From a virus: DNA of 20,601 bases. The stretch covers positions 1 to 20,601 of IMG/VR virus record IMGVR_UViG_3300032236_000320; one strand, written 5' to 3'. Position 1 is the stretch's first letter; the number at the start of each line of letters is the position of its first letter. Both the position numbers and the translations under genes were made by a program. Below are positions 1-5,084 of the stretch, piece by piece. The notes under the pieces were generated by a model. It did not search any database and was not told the origin of the DNA. It saw only the letters and a list, made by a program, of their open reading frames with translations.

Positions 1-179
1 CACTAACAGATGAGGAAATAGAGCAGGTTGGCAAAGAAACTATGTTGTTGCAATTCTTTCAAAGCATTGAAGCTACCGCAGAACATGGGGATAGTGTAGC
101 GAGAGCAATGACAGCAATGATTAGACAACAAGCATTTGATTTTGCTAGAGCAATACTAAAAAAGGCACAAGAGAAATGA
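1..179 (+). CDS. Small phage protein of unknown function, 5' end missing
   Basis: The reading frame is open from the left edge (codons begin at position 3) and ends with TGA at 177-179, giving at least 58 residues. The visible part is helical and charged, begins LTDEEIEQVG and ends FARAILKKAQEK. From memory, short phage proteins with similar endings occur in aquatic phage genomes, but no function is known to me. The stop codon overlaps the start of the next gene (ATGA, 176-179), so the two are probably translationally coupled. The true start lies outside the window. Function is not assignable. Confidence 0.6.
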   Translation, partial: LTDEEIEQVGKETMLLQFFQSIEATAEHGDSVARAMTAMIRQQAFDFARAILKKAQEK

Positions 180-180
180 A
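161..180 (+). repeat. 20-base start element, copy 1
   Basis: AAAGGCACAAGAGAAATGAA occurs identically at 161-180 and 354-373, 193 bases apart. It contains a Shine-Dalgarno-like AAAGG, a purine-rich spacer and the ATG start codon. In this copy it also encodes the end of the upstream gene. It looks like a duplicated translation-initiation segment. Confidence 0.7.
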
Positions 181-352
181 AGCTAAAGAAATTGAATTGA
201 CATTTACTTGTCAAATAGTTACCTACAACCAACAAGAAATACTAAAGTTGCGTGAAAAACTATATGAAGCCTTTGAAAATTGCACCCACAATATAGTTGA
301 TAGGGAAGGTTTAGTGGGCAATCTACAACTTGAACTGTCTGGCGAACACTAA
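176..352 (+). CDS. Hypothetical 58-residue protein
   Basis: ATG at 176 overlaps the preceding TGA, and the frame runs to TAA at 350-352. The product starts MKAKEIELTFTCQIVTYNQQ and is mixed in charge, with one probable central helix (EILKLREKLYEAFENC). There is no signal peptide, membrane segment or recognisable motif. A Shine-Dalgarno-like AAAGG lies 10 bases before the start within an element repeated in front of the next small ORF. The overlap, start element and intact frame support a real gene. I do not recognise the family. Confidence 0.55.
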   Translation: MKAKEIELTFTCQIVTYNQQEILKLREKLYEAFENCTHNIVDREGLVGNLQLELSGEH

Positions 353-353
353 G

Positions 354-373
354 AAAGGCACAAGAGAAATGAA
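354..373 (+). repeat. 20-base start element, copy 2
   Basis: This is an exact second copy of the 161-180 sequence, here in the short gap after the TAA at 350-352 and supplying the start codon of the 30-residue ORF. It may mark duplication of a small gene unit, or re-use of an efficient ribosome-binding context. Both copies sit before very short unknown genes. Confidence 0.7.
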
Positions 374-461
374 ATTTTGGAAAAGAAAACAACTTAACGG
401 AAAAACTTTTGAGATTGTGCAGATACTAGGTGATCTCGTCATTGTTAAAGAGTTCAAATAG
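369..461 (+). CDS. Hypothetical 30-residue miniprotein
   Basis: ATG at 369 starts a 30-codon frame ending in TAG at 459-461. The product is basic at its N-terminus (MKFWKRKQ) followed by a likely beta hairpin (TFEIVQILGDLVIVKEF). It begins inside the second copy of the 20-base start element, and its stop shares one base with the GTG start of the next gene (TAGTG). This arrangement argues for translation, either as a functional peptide or as a leader coupling the following gene. The size makes a chance ORF possible. Confidence 0.4.
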   Translation: MKFWKRKQLNGKTFEIVQILGDLVIVKEFK

Positions 462-904
462 TGAATGGATCAAATTCCTACGCAGAGCGACAAACCGTTG
501 CTAACAAAGGTGAGATCTTATTTCAGGAATGGTGTCAATTTAACGGCTATCAAATCCGTAGGGTTGGCTTTGATGAAAAGTCTGGAAATGTGGCTAATTT
601 TTTTAATTTGCCTTGCTTTTTACGCAATTTACCTGATTTTGTTATCACTAGAGGTGACGAAACGATGGTTGTTAATGTCAAAGGAACAGCCAATTTCAAA
701 GAAAAAGAAATAAAAATGATTCCAATGTTTTTGGAATGGTTTAGCAGTAAAAAAGCACCGCTGGTTTATGCTTTTTGTTTTGAGGATTGTGAGCCTTTGT
801 TTATTTATCCAGAAAAAATTATTTATCTGTATGAAAAAGCACAAAATCGCAAATGGAATGATGGCGTTATTTATCGCAACTTAAATTTTATGGAATTACT
901 ATGA
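461..904 (+). CDS. PD-(D/E)XK nuclease-like protein with altered active-site motif
   Basis: This 147-residue protein starts at GTG 461, overlapping the previous TAG; no in-frame ATG occurs before residue 69. The order of elements resembles a small PD-(D/E)XK nuclease or Holliday-junction-resolvase-type fold: an N-terminal helix with Glu18 (KGEILFQEW), a strand with Pro58-Asp59 (LPDFVITR), and a strand ending Asn72-Val73-Lys74-Gly-Thr. In active enzymes the third element is usually (D/E)-X-K; here the acidic position appears to be Asn72. Glu18, Asp59 and Lys74 remain. It may be inactive, use another acid such as Glu67, or be a DNA-binding relative. The stop overlaps the next start (ATGA at 901-904), indicating coupling to the glycosyltransferase. 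The family call rests on motif reading only. Confidence 0.6.
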   Translation: MNGSNSYAERQTVANKGEILFQEWCQFNGYQIRRVGFDEKSGNVANFFNLPCFLRNLPDFVITRGDETMVVNVKGTANFKEKEIKMIPMFLEWFSSKKAPLVYAFCFEDCEPLFIYPEKIIYLYEKAQNRKWNDGVIYRNLNFMELL

Positions 905-1656
905 CAGATTTATCAAAAACCAATCTTTTTATTGCTACTCCAATGTATGGCGGTATGTGCGCTGGTTATTACACTCAATCAGTGATGCAAGCTCAAATGG
1001 TGTTTTCTCATTACAAAATGAACAGTTCTTTTAGCTTTATGTTTAATGAGAGCCTAATTACCCGTGCCAGGAACGCTTTAACAGCAACTTTTCTCAAAGG
1101 TGAATATACGCACCTCATGTTTATAGATGCAGACATCAAGTTCAATCCTCACGACATTGTAAAAATGATTGAGGCTGATAAAGACATTATTTGCGGTATT
1201 TACCCTAAAAAAGAGATTAACTGGGATACAGTAAAGAACGCAATGGATGCTGGTGTGCCTAATGATCGTTTAAAGCACCATACAGGCTCTTTTGTAGTCA
1301 ATTTGGTAGATTATCAAGGAGAAGTCACTGTGCCTGTTGCAGAGCCTGTAGAGATCTTTAATGGCGGTACTGGCTATATGCTGATTAAGCGTGAAGTTTT
1401 TGAAAAGTTAGCAGATCATGTGCCAACTTACTTTAATGATGTTTTAGACCTTGCTGGCACTGTTGGGCAGCGTGATGAGATTAAAGAGTTCTTTACTACT
1501 TCAATTGAGCCTGAAACTCAGCGTTTGTTGTCAGAGGATTACCACTTTTGCCGTATTTGGAGGCAAATTGGCGGTAAGGTTTACGCTGCTCCCTGGTGTG
1601 ACCTCGCTCATATAGGTACTTACGCTTTTGAAGGTAAATTGATCCCTGCTGGTTAA
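901..1656 (+). CDS. Putative GT-A-type glycosyltransferase
   Basis: The 251-residue protein begins with a strand typical of nucleotide-sugar-binding folds (NLFIATPMYGGM). It has an Asp76-Ala-Asp78 metal-binding DXD motif in HLMFIDADIKF, a GGTGYMLIKREVF segment at 155-167, an acidic SEDYHFCR at 211-218 and a late His in LAHIGTY at 235-241. This order (DXD, acceptor-side Gly-rich loop, ED pair, C-terminal His) matches GT2-like glycosyltransferases common in phages. The likely role is transfer of a sugar from a nucleotide-sugar donor to phage DNA, a virion protein or the host surface; the acceptor cannot be read. It is soluble, with no membrane segment. It is the last plus-strand gene and overlaps the nuclease-like gene by four bases. 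Confidence 0.75.
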   Translation: MTDLSKTNLFIATPMYGGMCAGYYTQSVMQAQMVFSHYKMNSSFSFMFNESLITRARNALTATFLKGEYTHLMFIDADIKFNPHDIVKMIEADKDIICGIYPKKEINWDTVKNAMDAGVPNDRLKHHTGSFVVNLVDYQGEVTVPVAEPVEIFNGGTGYMLIKREVFEKLADHVPTYFNDVLDLAGTVGQRDEIKEFFTTSIEPETQRLLSEDYHFCRIWRQIGGKVYAAPWCDLAHIGTYAFEGKLIPAG

Positions 1657-1671
1657 TGTTGCAGTGCAACA
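1657..1671 (+). terminator. Possible weak terminator hairpin
   Basis: Directly after the glycosyltransferase stop, TGTTGC-AGT-GCAACA forms a perfect six-base-pair stem with a three-base loop, followed by the T-rich stretch AATTTAATTTTGTTT. The stem is short and the T tract interrupted, so it would be a weak intrinsic terminator. Its position between two convergent gene blocks supports the role. Confidence 0.4.
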
Positions 1672-1684
1672 ATTTAATTTTGTT

Positions 1685-1702
1685 TGGGGAGGAGAAGCCC
1701 CA
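1685..1702. terminator. Second hairpin in the convergent junction
   Basis: TGGGG and CCCCA are separated by eight bases, giving a five-base-pair GC-rich stem. Neither strand shows a following T run, so rho-independent termination is uncertain. It lies between the plus-strand block and the end of the minus-strand operon, where a terminator would be expected. Confidence 0.25.
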
Positions 1703-1724
1703 TTCAAACCTAGTACCCAGTGCA

Positions 1725-1922
1725 TCATAGTTTTATGTTTACCCAGATACGCTCATGTAGCCAATACAGAGCTATCTTGGTAAATAACTCTACAAAGGCA
1801 ATTGAGAAGGCAAGGGAGGCATGACCAGTGATAATCCAAGACAAAACAAAGGTGTCAAGGCTACCTGTGATGCGCCAAGTAACTGCTTTAAGAAGGGACT
1901 TGTAGTGTGAATCTACCTGCAT
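1725..1922 (-). CDS. DUF2061 family small membrane protein
   Basis: The 65-residue protein matches the DUF2061 pattern from memory: KSLLKAVTWRITGSLDTF, a first membrane segment (VLSWIITGHASLAFSIAFVEL) and the closing TKIALYWLHERIW. It is full length for this family, with two hydrophobic stretches and a conserved WLHERIW end. DUF2061 proteins are widespread in bacteria as uncharacterised inner-membrane proteins, and their biochemical role is not established. It is the last gene of the minus-strand operon and its ATG (1922) overlaps the end of the preceding gene (stop at 1913-1915), so it is co-translated with late genes. It could be a host-derived auxiliary gene; nothing visible ties it to lysis. 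Confidence 0.85.
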   Translation of the reverse strand: MQVDSHYKSLLKAVTWRITGSLDTFVLSWIITGHASLAFSIAFVELFTKIALYWLHERIWVNIKL

Positions 1923-2146
1923 CCCCAGCGTTTCCTAGCAGCTTTGCCACGCTCACCTTTCCAGTGTTTGGATCTAGCGCAAAATGAACGATGCCGACTG
2001 CCTGATTTTTGGGGTGCTTTTAGCTTTGATCCTGTGGCTCTGTTATATTTGGCACGCCCTTTCGCAGTCAAACCCCCGCCCTGGGAAACGGAGAGCTTCT
2101 CGCCACGACCAACGGAAAGATTAGGACCTCTTTTTCGCTCTGCCAC
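1913..2146 (-). CDS. DUF6321-like small basic phage protein
   Basis: The 77-residue protein starts at GTG (2146), preceded by the purine-rich GGAAAGGAAAGAAAA. It is strongly basic, with the signature GGGLTAKGRAKYNRATGSKL at 24-43, then SGSRHRSFCARSKHWKGERG and a C-terminal KAARKRWGCR. The LTAKGRAKYNRATGS...FCAR...RKRW order resembles DUF6321 phage proteins as I remember them. Its charge suggests nucleic-acid contact or a packaged basic protein, but this is inference. It overlaps the upstream 50-residue gene by 26 bases and the downstream DUF2061 gene by 10. Confidence 0.65.
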   Translation of the reverse strand: MAERKRGPNLSVGRGEKLSVSQGGGLTAKGRAKYNRATGSKLKAPQKSGSRHRSFCARSKHWKGERGKAARKRWGCR

Positions 2147-2273
2147 TTTTCTTTCCTTTCCTCGCAGTTGATAACGATGCAGCTACGGCTTGCTTTTGGG
2201 GATAGCCCTCACGCATCATCTTGCGGATGTTTTTAGAAACAGTCTTTTTGGAATTTCCTTTAGCTAATGGCAT
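2121..2273 (-). CDS. Small basic phage protein, 50 residues
   Basis: ATG at 2273 opens a 50-codon frame ending TAA at 2121-2123. The product is MPLAKGNSKKTVSKNIRKMM followed by REGYPQKQAVAAS and a lysine/arginine-rich tail. The NIRKMMREGYPQKQAVAAS pattern recurs, from memory, in many small phage proteins often annotated only as hypothetical; the helical basic character suggests nucleic-acid or virion association. The ATG overlaps the stop of the upstream 200-residue gene (TAATG), supporting coupled translation. It is easily missed because of its length. Confidence 0.8.
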   Translation of the reverse strand: MPLAKGNSKKTVSKNIRKMMREGYPQKQAVAASLSTARKGKKSGRAKKRS

Positions 2274-2875
2274 TATTTAACTCCTAAGTATTTACGAACT
2301 TGATCGAGCAATAAAAGCTGTTGTGGTGTGTATGCGCTTTTAGCGTCATCCCATTGATTAAAAGTATATCCTCGAAAATAACCAGGAATACCACTTGCTT
2401 TCGCCCAATCTTCAAAAGGTCTGTTTTCTTTGTAATTTTTTTGATACCAAGCGTATTGATCTTGTAATTTTTTTTGTTGTTCAGGTGTAAAAGATTGCTG
2501 GAATTGTTGATATTGAGTTTTTAAAAAAGGATCGTTTTCTACACCGTAATGGCTTACATAATCAGCCAAAATATCTAAAGGTTTAGTTTTAGGATCAAAT
2601 ACTTGGACACCCACTTTACCCATAGGTATGTTTTGTGGGCGAGGATACTCAGGAGAACCCGTTTCAGTAGGTGAGTAAAACTCTAAATATCCCTGACCCT
2701 TACCTGGAGCATAGTCAAAAGCAATATCTTTGTCTGCCAAGTATGGATACTCTTTCTTGGCTTTCTCAAACAACATTTGACCAACAACGGCATTATCGTC
2801 TGGTATAGGTATTGCTGGAGCATTAGAAAACTCCGCAGGAGCTGCGCTTACCGATACTGAGGAATTATCAGCCAT
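2273..2875 (-). CDS. Hypothetical 200-residue phage protein
   Basis: This soluble protein begins with a Ser/Ala/Pro-rich segment (about residues 1-25), followed by a mixed alpha/beta region containing AFDYAPGKGQGYLEFYSPTE and a helix DILADYVSHYGV near residue 103. The C-terminal half is Gln-, Tyr- and Lys-rich and probably helical. No signal peptide, membrane segment or catalytic motif is evident. It lies two bases downstream of the lipoprotein gene and overlaps the following small basic gene by TAATG. A virion-associated role is conceivable from its position in the late operon, but I do not recognise the family. Confidence 0.8.
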   Translation of the reverse strand: MADNSSVSVSAAPAEFSNAPAIPIPDDNAVVGQMLFEKAKKEYPYLADKDIAFDYAPGKGQGYLEFYSPTETGSPEYPRPQNIPMGKVGVQVFDPKTKPLDILADYVSHYGVENDPFLKTQYQQFQQSFTPEQQKKLQDQYAWYQKNYKENRPFEDWAKASGIPGYFRGYTFNQWDDAKSAYTPQQLLLLDQVRKYLGVK

Positions 2876-2877
2876 GA

Positions 2878-3417
2878 TTAAGGAGCGTTACCGCCAACAC
2901 CAAAGCTAGTGCCAGCAGGTGATTGAGTAAATCCAGTTTGCCCTGGCTTAGTATGATCGTGTGTCCAAGGGCTTTCATTCAATGGTCCATAGCAACTAGC
3001 CAAGGTTACACCATTTACCTTTTCAGGCTGAATTTGGCACAAGTATGACCACATATTGCTGATCTGAGTTTGTGGAGTAGCGCCAATTACGAATGAACGG
3101 AAGGCTGCGGGCTGATTAGACCAATCAGGTGCTTGTGGATAGCTTGATTGTTGGCTAAACAATGACCATACAGTACCAGGCTTGGCATCACAAGAACCAT
3201 TCATCAAATCAAGGTCAGCAATAGAATCACCAGTTAATACTGGGCAAGTTGCTACGCCTTCTTGAAAGATTTTATTGCCAATAATCATGGTATTGCCTGT
3301 AGGTTGTGCGCCACTAGCAGCACATAAAGCGTATTGACCATGACAGATGCCTAAAGTATGAGCAACAGAACAGCCAGCCATCAGAATACCTGCCATAAAA
3401 ATCAAAAATTTTTTCAT
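2878..3417 (-). CDS. Putative lipoprotein with six further cysteines
   Basis: The chosen ATG (3417) overlaps the endolysin stop (ATGA) and has AAAGGA upstream. A start 28 codons earlier is possible in frame but would hide the signal peptide within endolysin sequence. The 179-residue product begins MKKFLIFMAGILMAGC, a canonical lipoprotein signal with lipobox LMAGC and Cys16 as the lipidation site; the next residue is Ser, which favours outer-membrane delivery. The mature part has Cys25, 32, 58, 76, 127 and 142, which could form up to three disulfides in the periplasm. It follows the endolysin, but the outer-membrane spanin is encoded elsewhere (inside Rz), so this is a separate lipoprotein. 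Superinfection exclusion or envelope modification is possible; the function is unknown. Confidence 0.75.
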   Translation of the reverse strand: MKKFLIFMAGILMAGCSVAHTLGICHGQYALCAASGAQPTGNTMIIGNKIFQEGVATCPVLTGDSIADLDLMNGSCDAKPGTVWSLFSQQSSYPQAPDWSNQPAAFRSFVIGATPQTQISNMWSYLCQIQPEKVNGVTLASCYGPLNESPWTHDHTKPGQTGFTQSPAGTSFGVGGNAP

Positions 3418-3860
3418 GCCATGTCCTTTAAAAAGAGTAATTCTTCTGCTTGTCTGCGTTTGAGCAATCCAGCCATGTGATGACCAGCAGCCATATCCCA
3501 TTTTAAAAATTCTTGTGCAGCGCCCTCAAAATCACCTGCATTTAATTTTTTAAGCAAAGTAGAGTTGTTTAGATTGCCACATCCGCAATTAAAAGCAAAA
3601 TCCACAAGAGCGTCAAACTCCTCTTGGTTTACTTTAACAGTTAGCTTGGCATTAACATCTGCTTCTGCTCTTTTGACATCTTGAGCCAATAAATCTTCGG
3701 CTTGTTCTAAAGTAATGGTCATTCCTGGGTGAACATCAGGACCTGTATGACCGTATCCAATAGTCCAAGGATCTCCGCCAGTACCAGGATCAGGATAAGC
3801 AATTAATCTGCATCCTTCAAAGCCTTCAGTAAGGTGTAATCCTTCTTTAGAGTATTGCAT
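3414..3860 (-). CDS. GH24 endolysin (T4-type lysozyme, N-acetylmuramidase)
   Basis: The 148-residue enzyme has the complete T4-lysozyme-type catalytic triad: Glu15 in GFEGCRL, Asp24 in AYPDPG and Thr33 in PWTIGYGHT. The Glu-Asp spacing of nine equals that of T4 lysozyme, and its length is close to the family norm. Downstream motifs include FDALVDFAFNCG (about 91-102) and a late LLKRRQAEELLFL helix. It hydrolyses the beta-1,4 bond between N-acetylmuramic acid and N-acetylglucosamine. No N-terminal signal or SAR segment is present, so it should need a holin to reach the wall. It overlaps Rz upstream by one base and the lipoprotein gene downstream by four. Identification is firm. Confidence 0.95.
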   Translation of the reverse strand: MQYSKEGLHLTEGFEGCRLIAYPDPGTGGDPWTIGYGHTGPDVHPGMTITLEQAEDLLAQDVKRAEADVNAKLTVKVNQEEFDALVDFAFNCGCGNLNNSTLLKKLNAGDFEGAAQEFLKWDMAAGHHMAGLLKRRQAEELLFLKDMA

Positions 3861-4261
3861 TATTTAATTCCTACTTGTTCGTTTACCCATTGTTGCAATG
3901 ATACTAATTGCTGGGTTGTTGCTGCACAGTCTTGGGCAACAGATATAAAGTCTTTGGAGATTCCATCAGGGAAGGTGATGGTTTGGCTGGAGGCGGACAC
4001 TGTACCGCTACTGGACTGGCGCATCCTGCCATAATAAGAATTAATGGAATCCAGCTTAGTCTTGTAATCATTAGAGATCCTTTCGGTTTGGGCTTGTTGC
4101 TCTGCTATTACTGCTTTTGTATGTTCCTCGGCTTGTTTGCCAATTGACTCTACTTGAGTTTGATAATTTTCAAAACGCAAATGCTCTACATAAAATCCGC
4201 CAAAAGCAGATATAAAAGCAATTCCAGCGTAAATGTAAAAATTAGTTGGGAGAGGAAACAT
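3860..4261 (-). CDS. Rz: Rz-like inner-membrane spanin (i-spanin)
   Basis: The preferred ATG (4261) follows AAGGA at eight bases' spacing and gives 133 residues; an in-frame start at 4297 would add 12 residues. The protein has one N-terminal membrane segment (about 7-23, FYIYAGIAFISAFGGFY), a long Gln/Glu-rich periplasmic coiled coil (about 27-75) and a C-terminal DCAATTQQLVSLQQWVNEQV segment typical of Rz proteins. Rz spans the periplasm with Rz1 and fuses inner and outer membranes as the last step of lysis. It lies between the putative holin and the endolysin, and a full Rz1 frame is nested inside it. The identification is strongly supported by structure and by the nested partner. Confidence 0.92.
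   Translation of the reverse strand: MFPLPTNFYIYAGIAFISAFGGFYVEHLRFENYQTQVESIGKQAEEHTKAVIAEQQAQTERISNDYKTKLDSINSYYGRMRQSSSGTVSASSQTITFPDGISKDFISVAQDCAATTQQLVSLQQWVNEQVGIK
3904..4071 (-). CDS. Rz1: Rz1-like outer-membrane spanin lipoprotein, nested in Rz
   Basis: In a different frame wholly inside Rz, ATG at 4071 opens 55 codons ending TAG at 3904-3906. GAAAGGA lies six bases upstream, a good ribosome-binding site. The product has a short signal, RLSWIPLILIMAGC, with lipobox IMAGC and Cys17 as the lipidated residue, followed by a Pro-rich stretch (CPPPAKPSPSL, 25-35). These are the hallmarks of Rz1: a small, proline-rich outer-membrane lipoprotein embedded in the Rz gene. The second cysteine, Cys25, could allow a disulfide dimer. 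It pairs with the C-terminal end of Rz to form the spanin complex. Nested spanin pairs are known in lambda and many Gram-negative phages; this one is complete. Confidence 0.92.
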   Translation of the reverse strand: MITRLSWIPLILIMAGCASPVAVQCPPPAKPSPSLMESPKTLYLLPKTVQQQPSN

Positions 4262-4487
4262 CGCCACCATCCTTTTGAGTGGCAGCTTTAGCGCCAATCA
4301 TGACCCCCGAACCGCCAAGAACTGTTCCAAACCCCACCCCAAGTTGTGAGAAATCAATATCGTGACCATGTATAACATGAATGATAGCAATAGCCAGGAA
4401 GCCAAAAAGAGCAGCAACAGCGCAAACCCTAGCAGCACAATAGGTTTCATTATTGTCCTCAGTGAGAATGTCTTTTAGCAATTTCAT
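4242..4487 (-). CDS. Putative holin, two membrane segments
   Basis: This 81-residue protein has two hydrophobic segments, ARVCAVAALFGFLAIAIIHV (about 19-38) and a Gly-rich one, FSQLGVGFGTVLGGSGVMIG (about 46-65), followed by a charged C-terminus (KAATQKDGGD). Size and topology fit a class II-like holin; similar N-ETYCAARV...GFG...GG proteins near endolysins of proteobacterial phages are, from memory, annotated as holins. It directly precedes Rz and the endolysin and overlaps both neighbours (ATGA with the gene before, about 20 bases with Rz). Holins lack reliable motifs, so the call rests on position and topology. Confidence 0.65.
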   Translation of the reverse strand: MKLLKDILTEDNNETYCAARVCAVAALFGFLAIAIIHVIHGHDIDFSQLGVGFGTVLGGSGVMIGAKAATQKDGGDVSSPN

Positions 4488-4837
4488 TTTTTAGCGCTAA
4501 TAGTGTCTTGACCTTTAGTAACGGTGACTTTATCTCCGTCAACGCTTACTGACATTGGAGGTTCTTTTTCAGCAAGATGATCTAAACGCTGAATGAGTTG
4601 TTGAATAACTTGAAACTCTGGTTTTTCTTCTTTTTCAGTAGTGCCAGCAACGCCATTCATCATGTTGATGATAGCCATCAAAGCACCACCAGCCATACCA
4701 ATTACAGCAGCAATCTTGGATGAATCTAAGAAAATGCTTGCTCCTACAGCAATCAAAATAATCGCTGTAATGTAAGCAAGACCATGCTTTCCAATGGATT
4801 TACCAGCTACTTCTTTTGCAGTTTCCAATTGATCCAT
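4484..4837 (-). CDS. Holin-like or antiholin-like membrane protein, 117 residues
   Basis: The preferred ATG (4837) has AAGGA seven bases upstream and lies 10 bases after the previous stop. A longer in-frame start at 5065 would overlap the preceding gene almost entirely with a low-complexity Gln/Arg/Lys-rich shadow and is rejected. The protein has a short amphipathic N-terminus, two hydrophobic segments (21-37, AYITAIILIAVGASIFL, and about 41-63) and a soluble C-terminal domain (64-117) with a helix and a short beta stretch (MSVSVDGDKVTVTKG). Its place before the putative holin makes it an alternative holin, antiholin or membrane modulator. Which of the two neighbours forms the lethal hole cannot be read from sequence. 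Confidence 0.7.
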   Translation of the reverse strand: MDQLETAKEVAGKSIGKHGLAYITAIILIAVGASIFLDSSKIAAVIGMAGGALMAIINMMNGVAGTTEKEEKPEFQVIQQLIQRLDHLAEKEPPMSVSVDGDKVTVTKGQDTISAKK

Positions 4838-4847
4838 CCGAAAATCC

Positions 4848-5084
4848 TTAGTTTGCAGGAGCGTCTTGGGTTGTTTCTGGCGCTGGAGTTTGCTCGATTG
4901 GCGCTGCGTCAACAGGTGGTTCTGGAATTGGCTCTGGTTCTGGAGTTGGCGCTGGGGCGGGTGCTGGTTCTTGCTCTGGCGCTTCAGCATGAACAGCAAA
5001 ACGCTGTAATAGCTGATGAATAGCGCTACCCATTTCAATACATTCTTTACTGACAAAAGATTCAATTTTATCTAATAAGCTCAT
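4848..5084 (-). CDS. Small protein with Pro/Glu/Ala-rich tail
   Basis: ATG at 5084 overlaps the previous stop (ATGA) and is preceded by GGAGAAGGATT. The 78-residue product has an amphipathic helix (1-31, SLLDKIESFVSKECIEMGSA) followed by an acidic proline-rich tail (35-78) built of PEP, PAP and PIP units. Such tails are extended and often act as spacers or periplasm-spanning linkers. No signal peptide or membrane segment is seen. It lies just before the two holin-like genes, so a role in lysis or virion attachment is possible, but no function is recognised. Confidence 0.75.
   Translation of the reverse strand: MSLLDKIESFVSKECIEMGSAIHQLLQRFAVHAEAPEQEPAPAPAPTPEPEPIPEPPVDAAPIEQTPAPETTQDAPAN
4917..4983 (-). 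repeat. Imperfect short tandem repeats coding a Pro-rich tail
   Basis: This stretch is built of imperfect units around GGTTCTGG and GGCGCTGG (plus-strand view) and codes for the PAPAPAPTPEPEPIPEPP part of the 78-residue protein. The units are degenerate six-base codon-pair repeats and probably vary in number between relatives by slippage. Confidence 0.6.

Noticed and set aside
465-713. Plus-strand frame of 82 codons with a hydrophobic stretch
   Set aside because: It lies inside the nuclease-like gene in another frame, and the latter has overlaps with both neighbours and a recognisable fold pattern.
1944-2171. Plus-strand frame of 75 codons
   Set aside because: It is antisense to the DUF6321-like and 50-residue genes, which have matching family patterns and proper starts.
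3418-3501. N-terminal extension of the lipoprotein by 28 residues
   Set aside because: The extension lies within the endolysin gene and would place the lipoprotein signal internally; the ATG at 3417 has AAAGGA upstream and a stop-start overlap.
4838-5065. 76-residue N-terminal extension of the 117-residue membrane protein
   Set aside because: It is the shadow of the Pro-rich 78-residue gene in another frame; the start at 4837 has a good ribosome-binding site.
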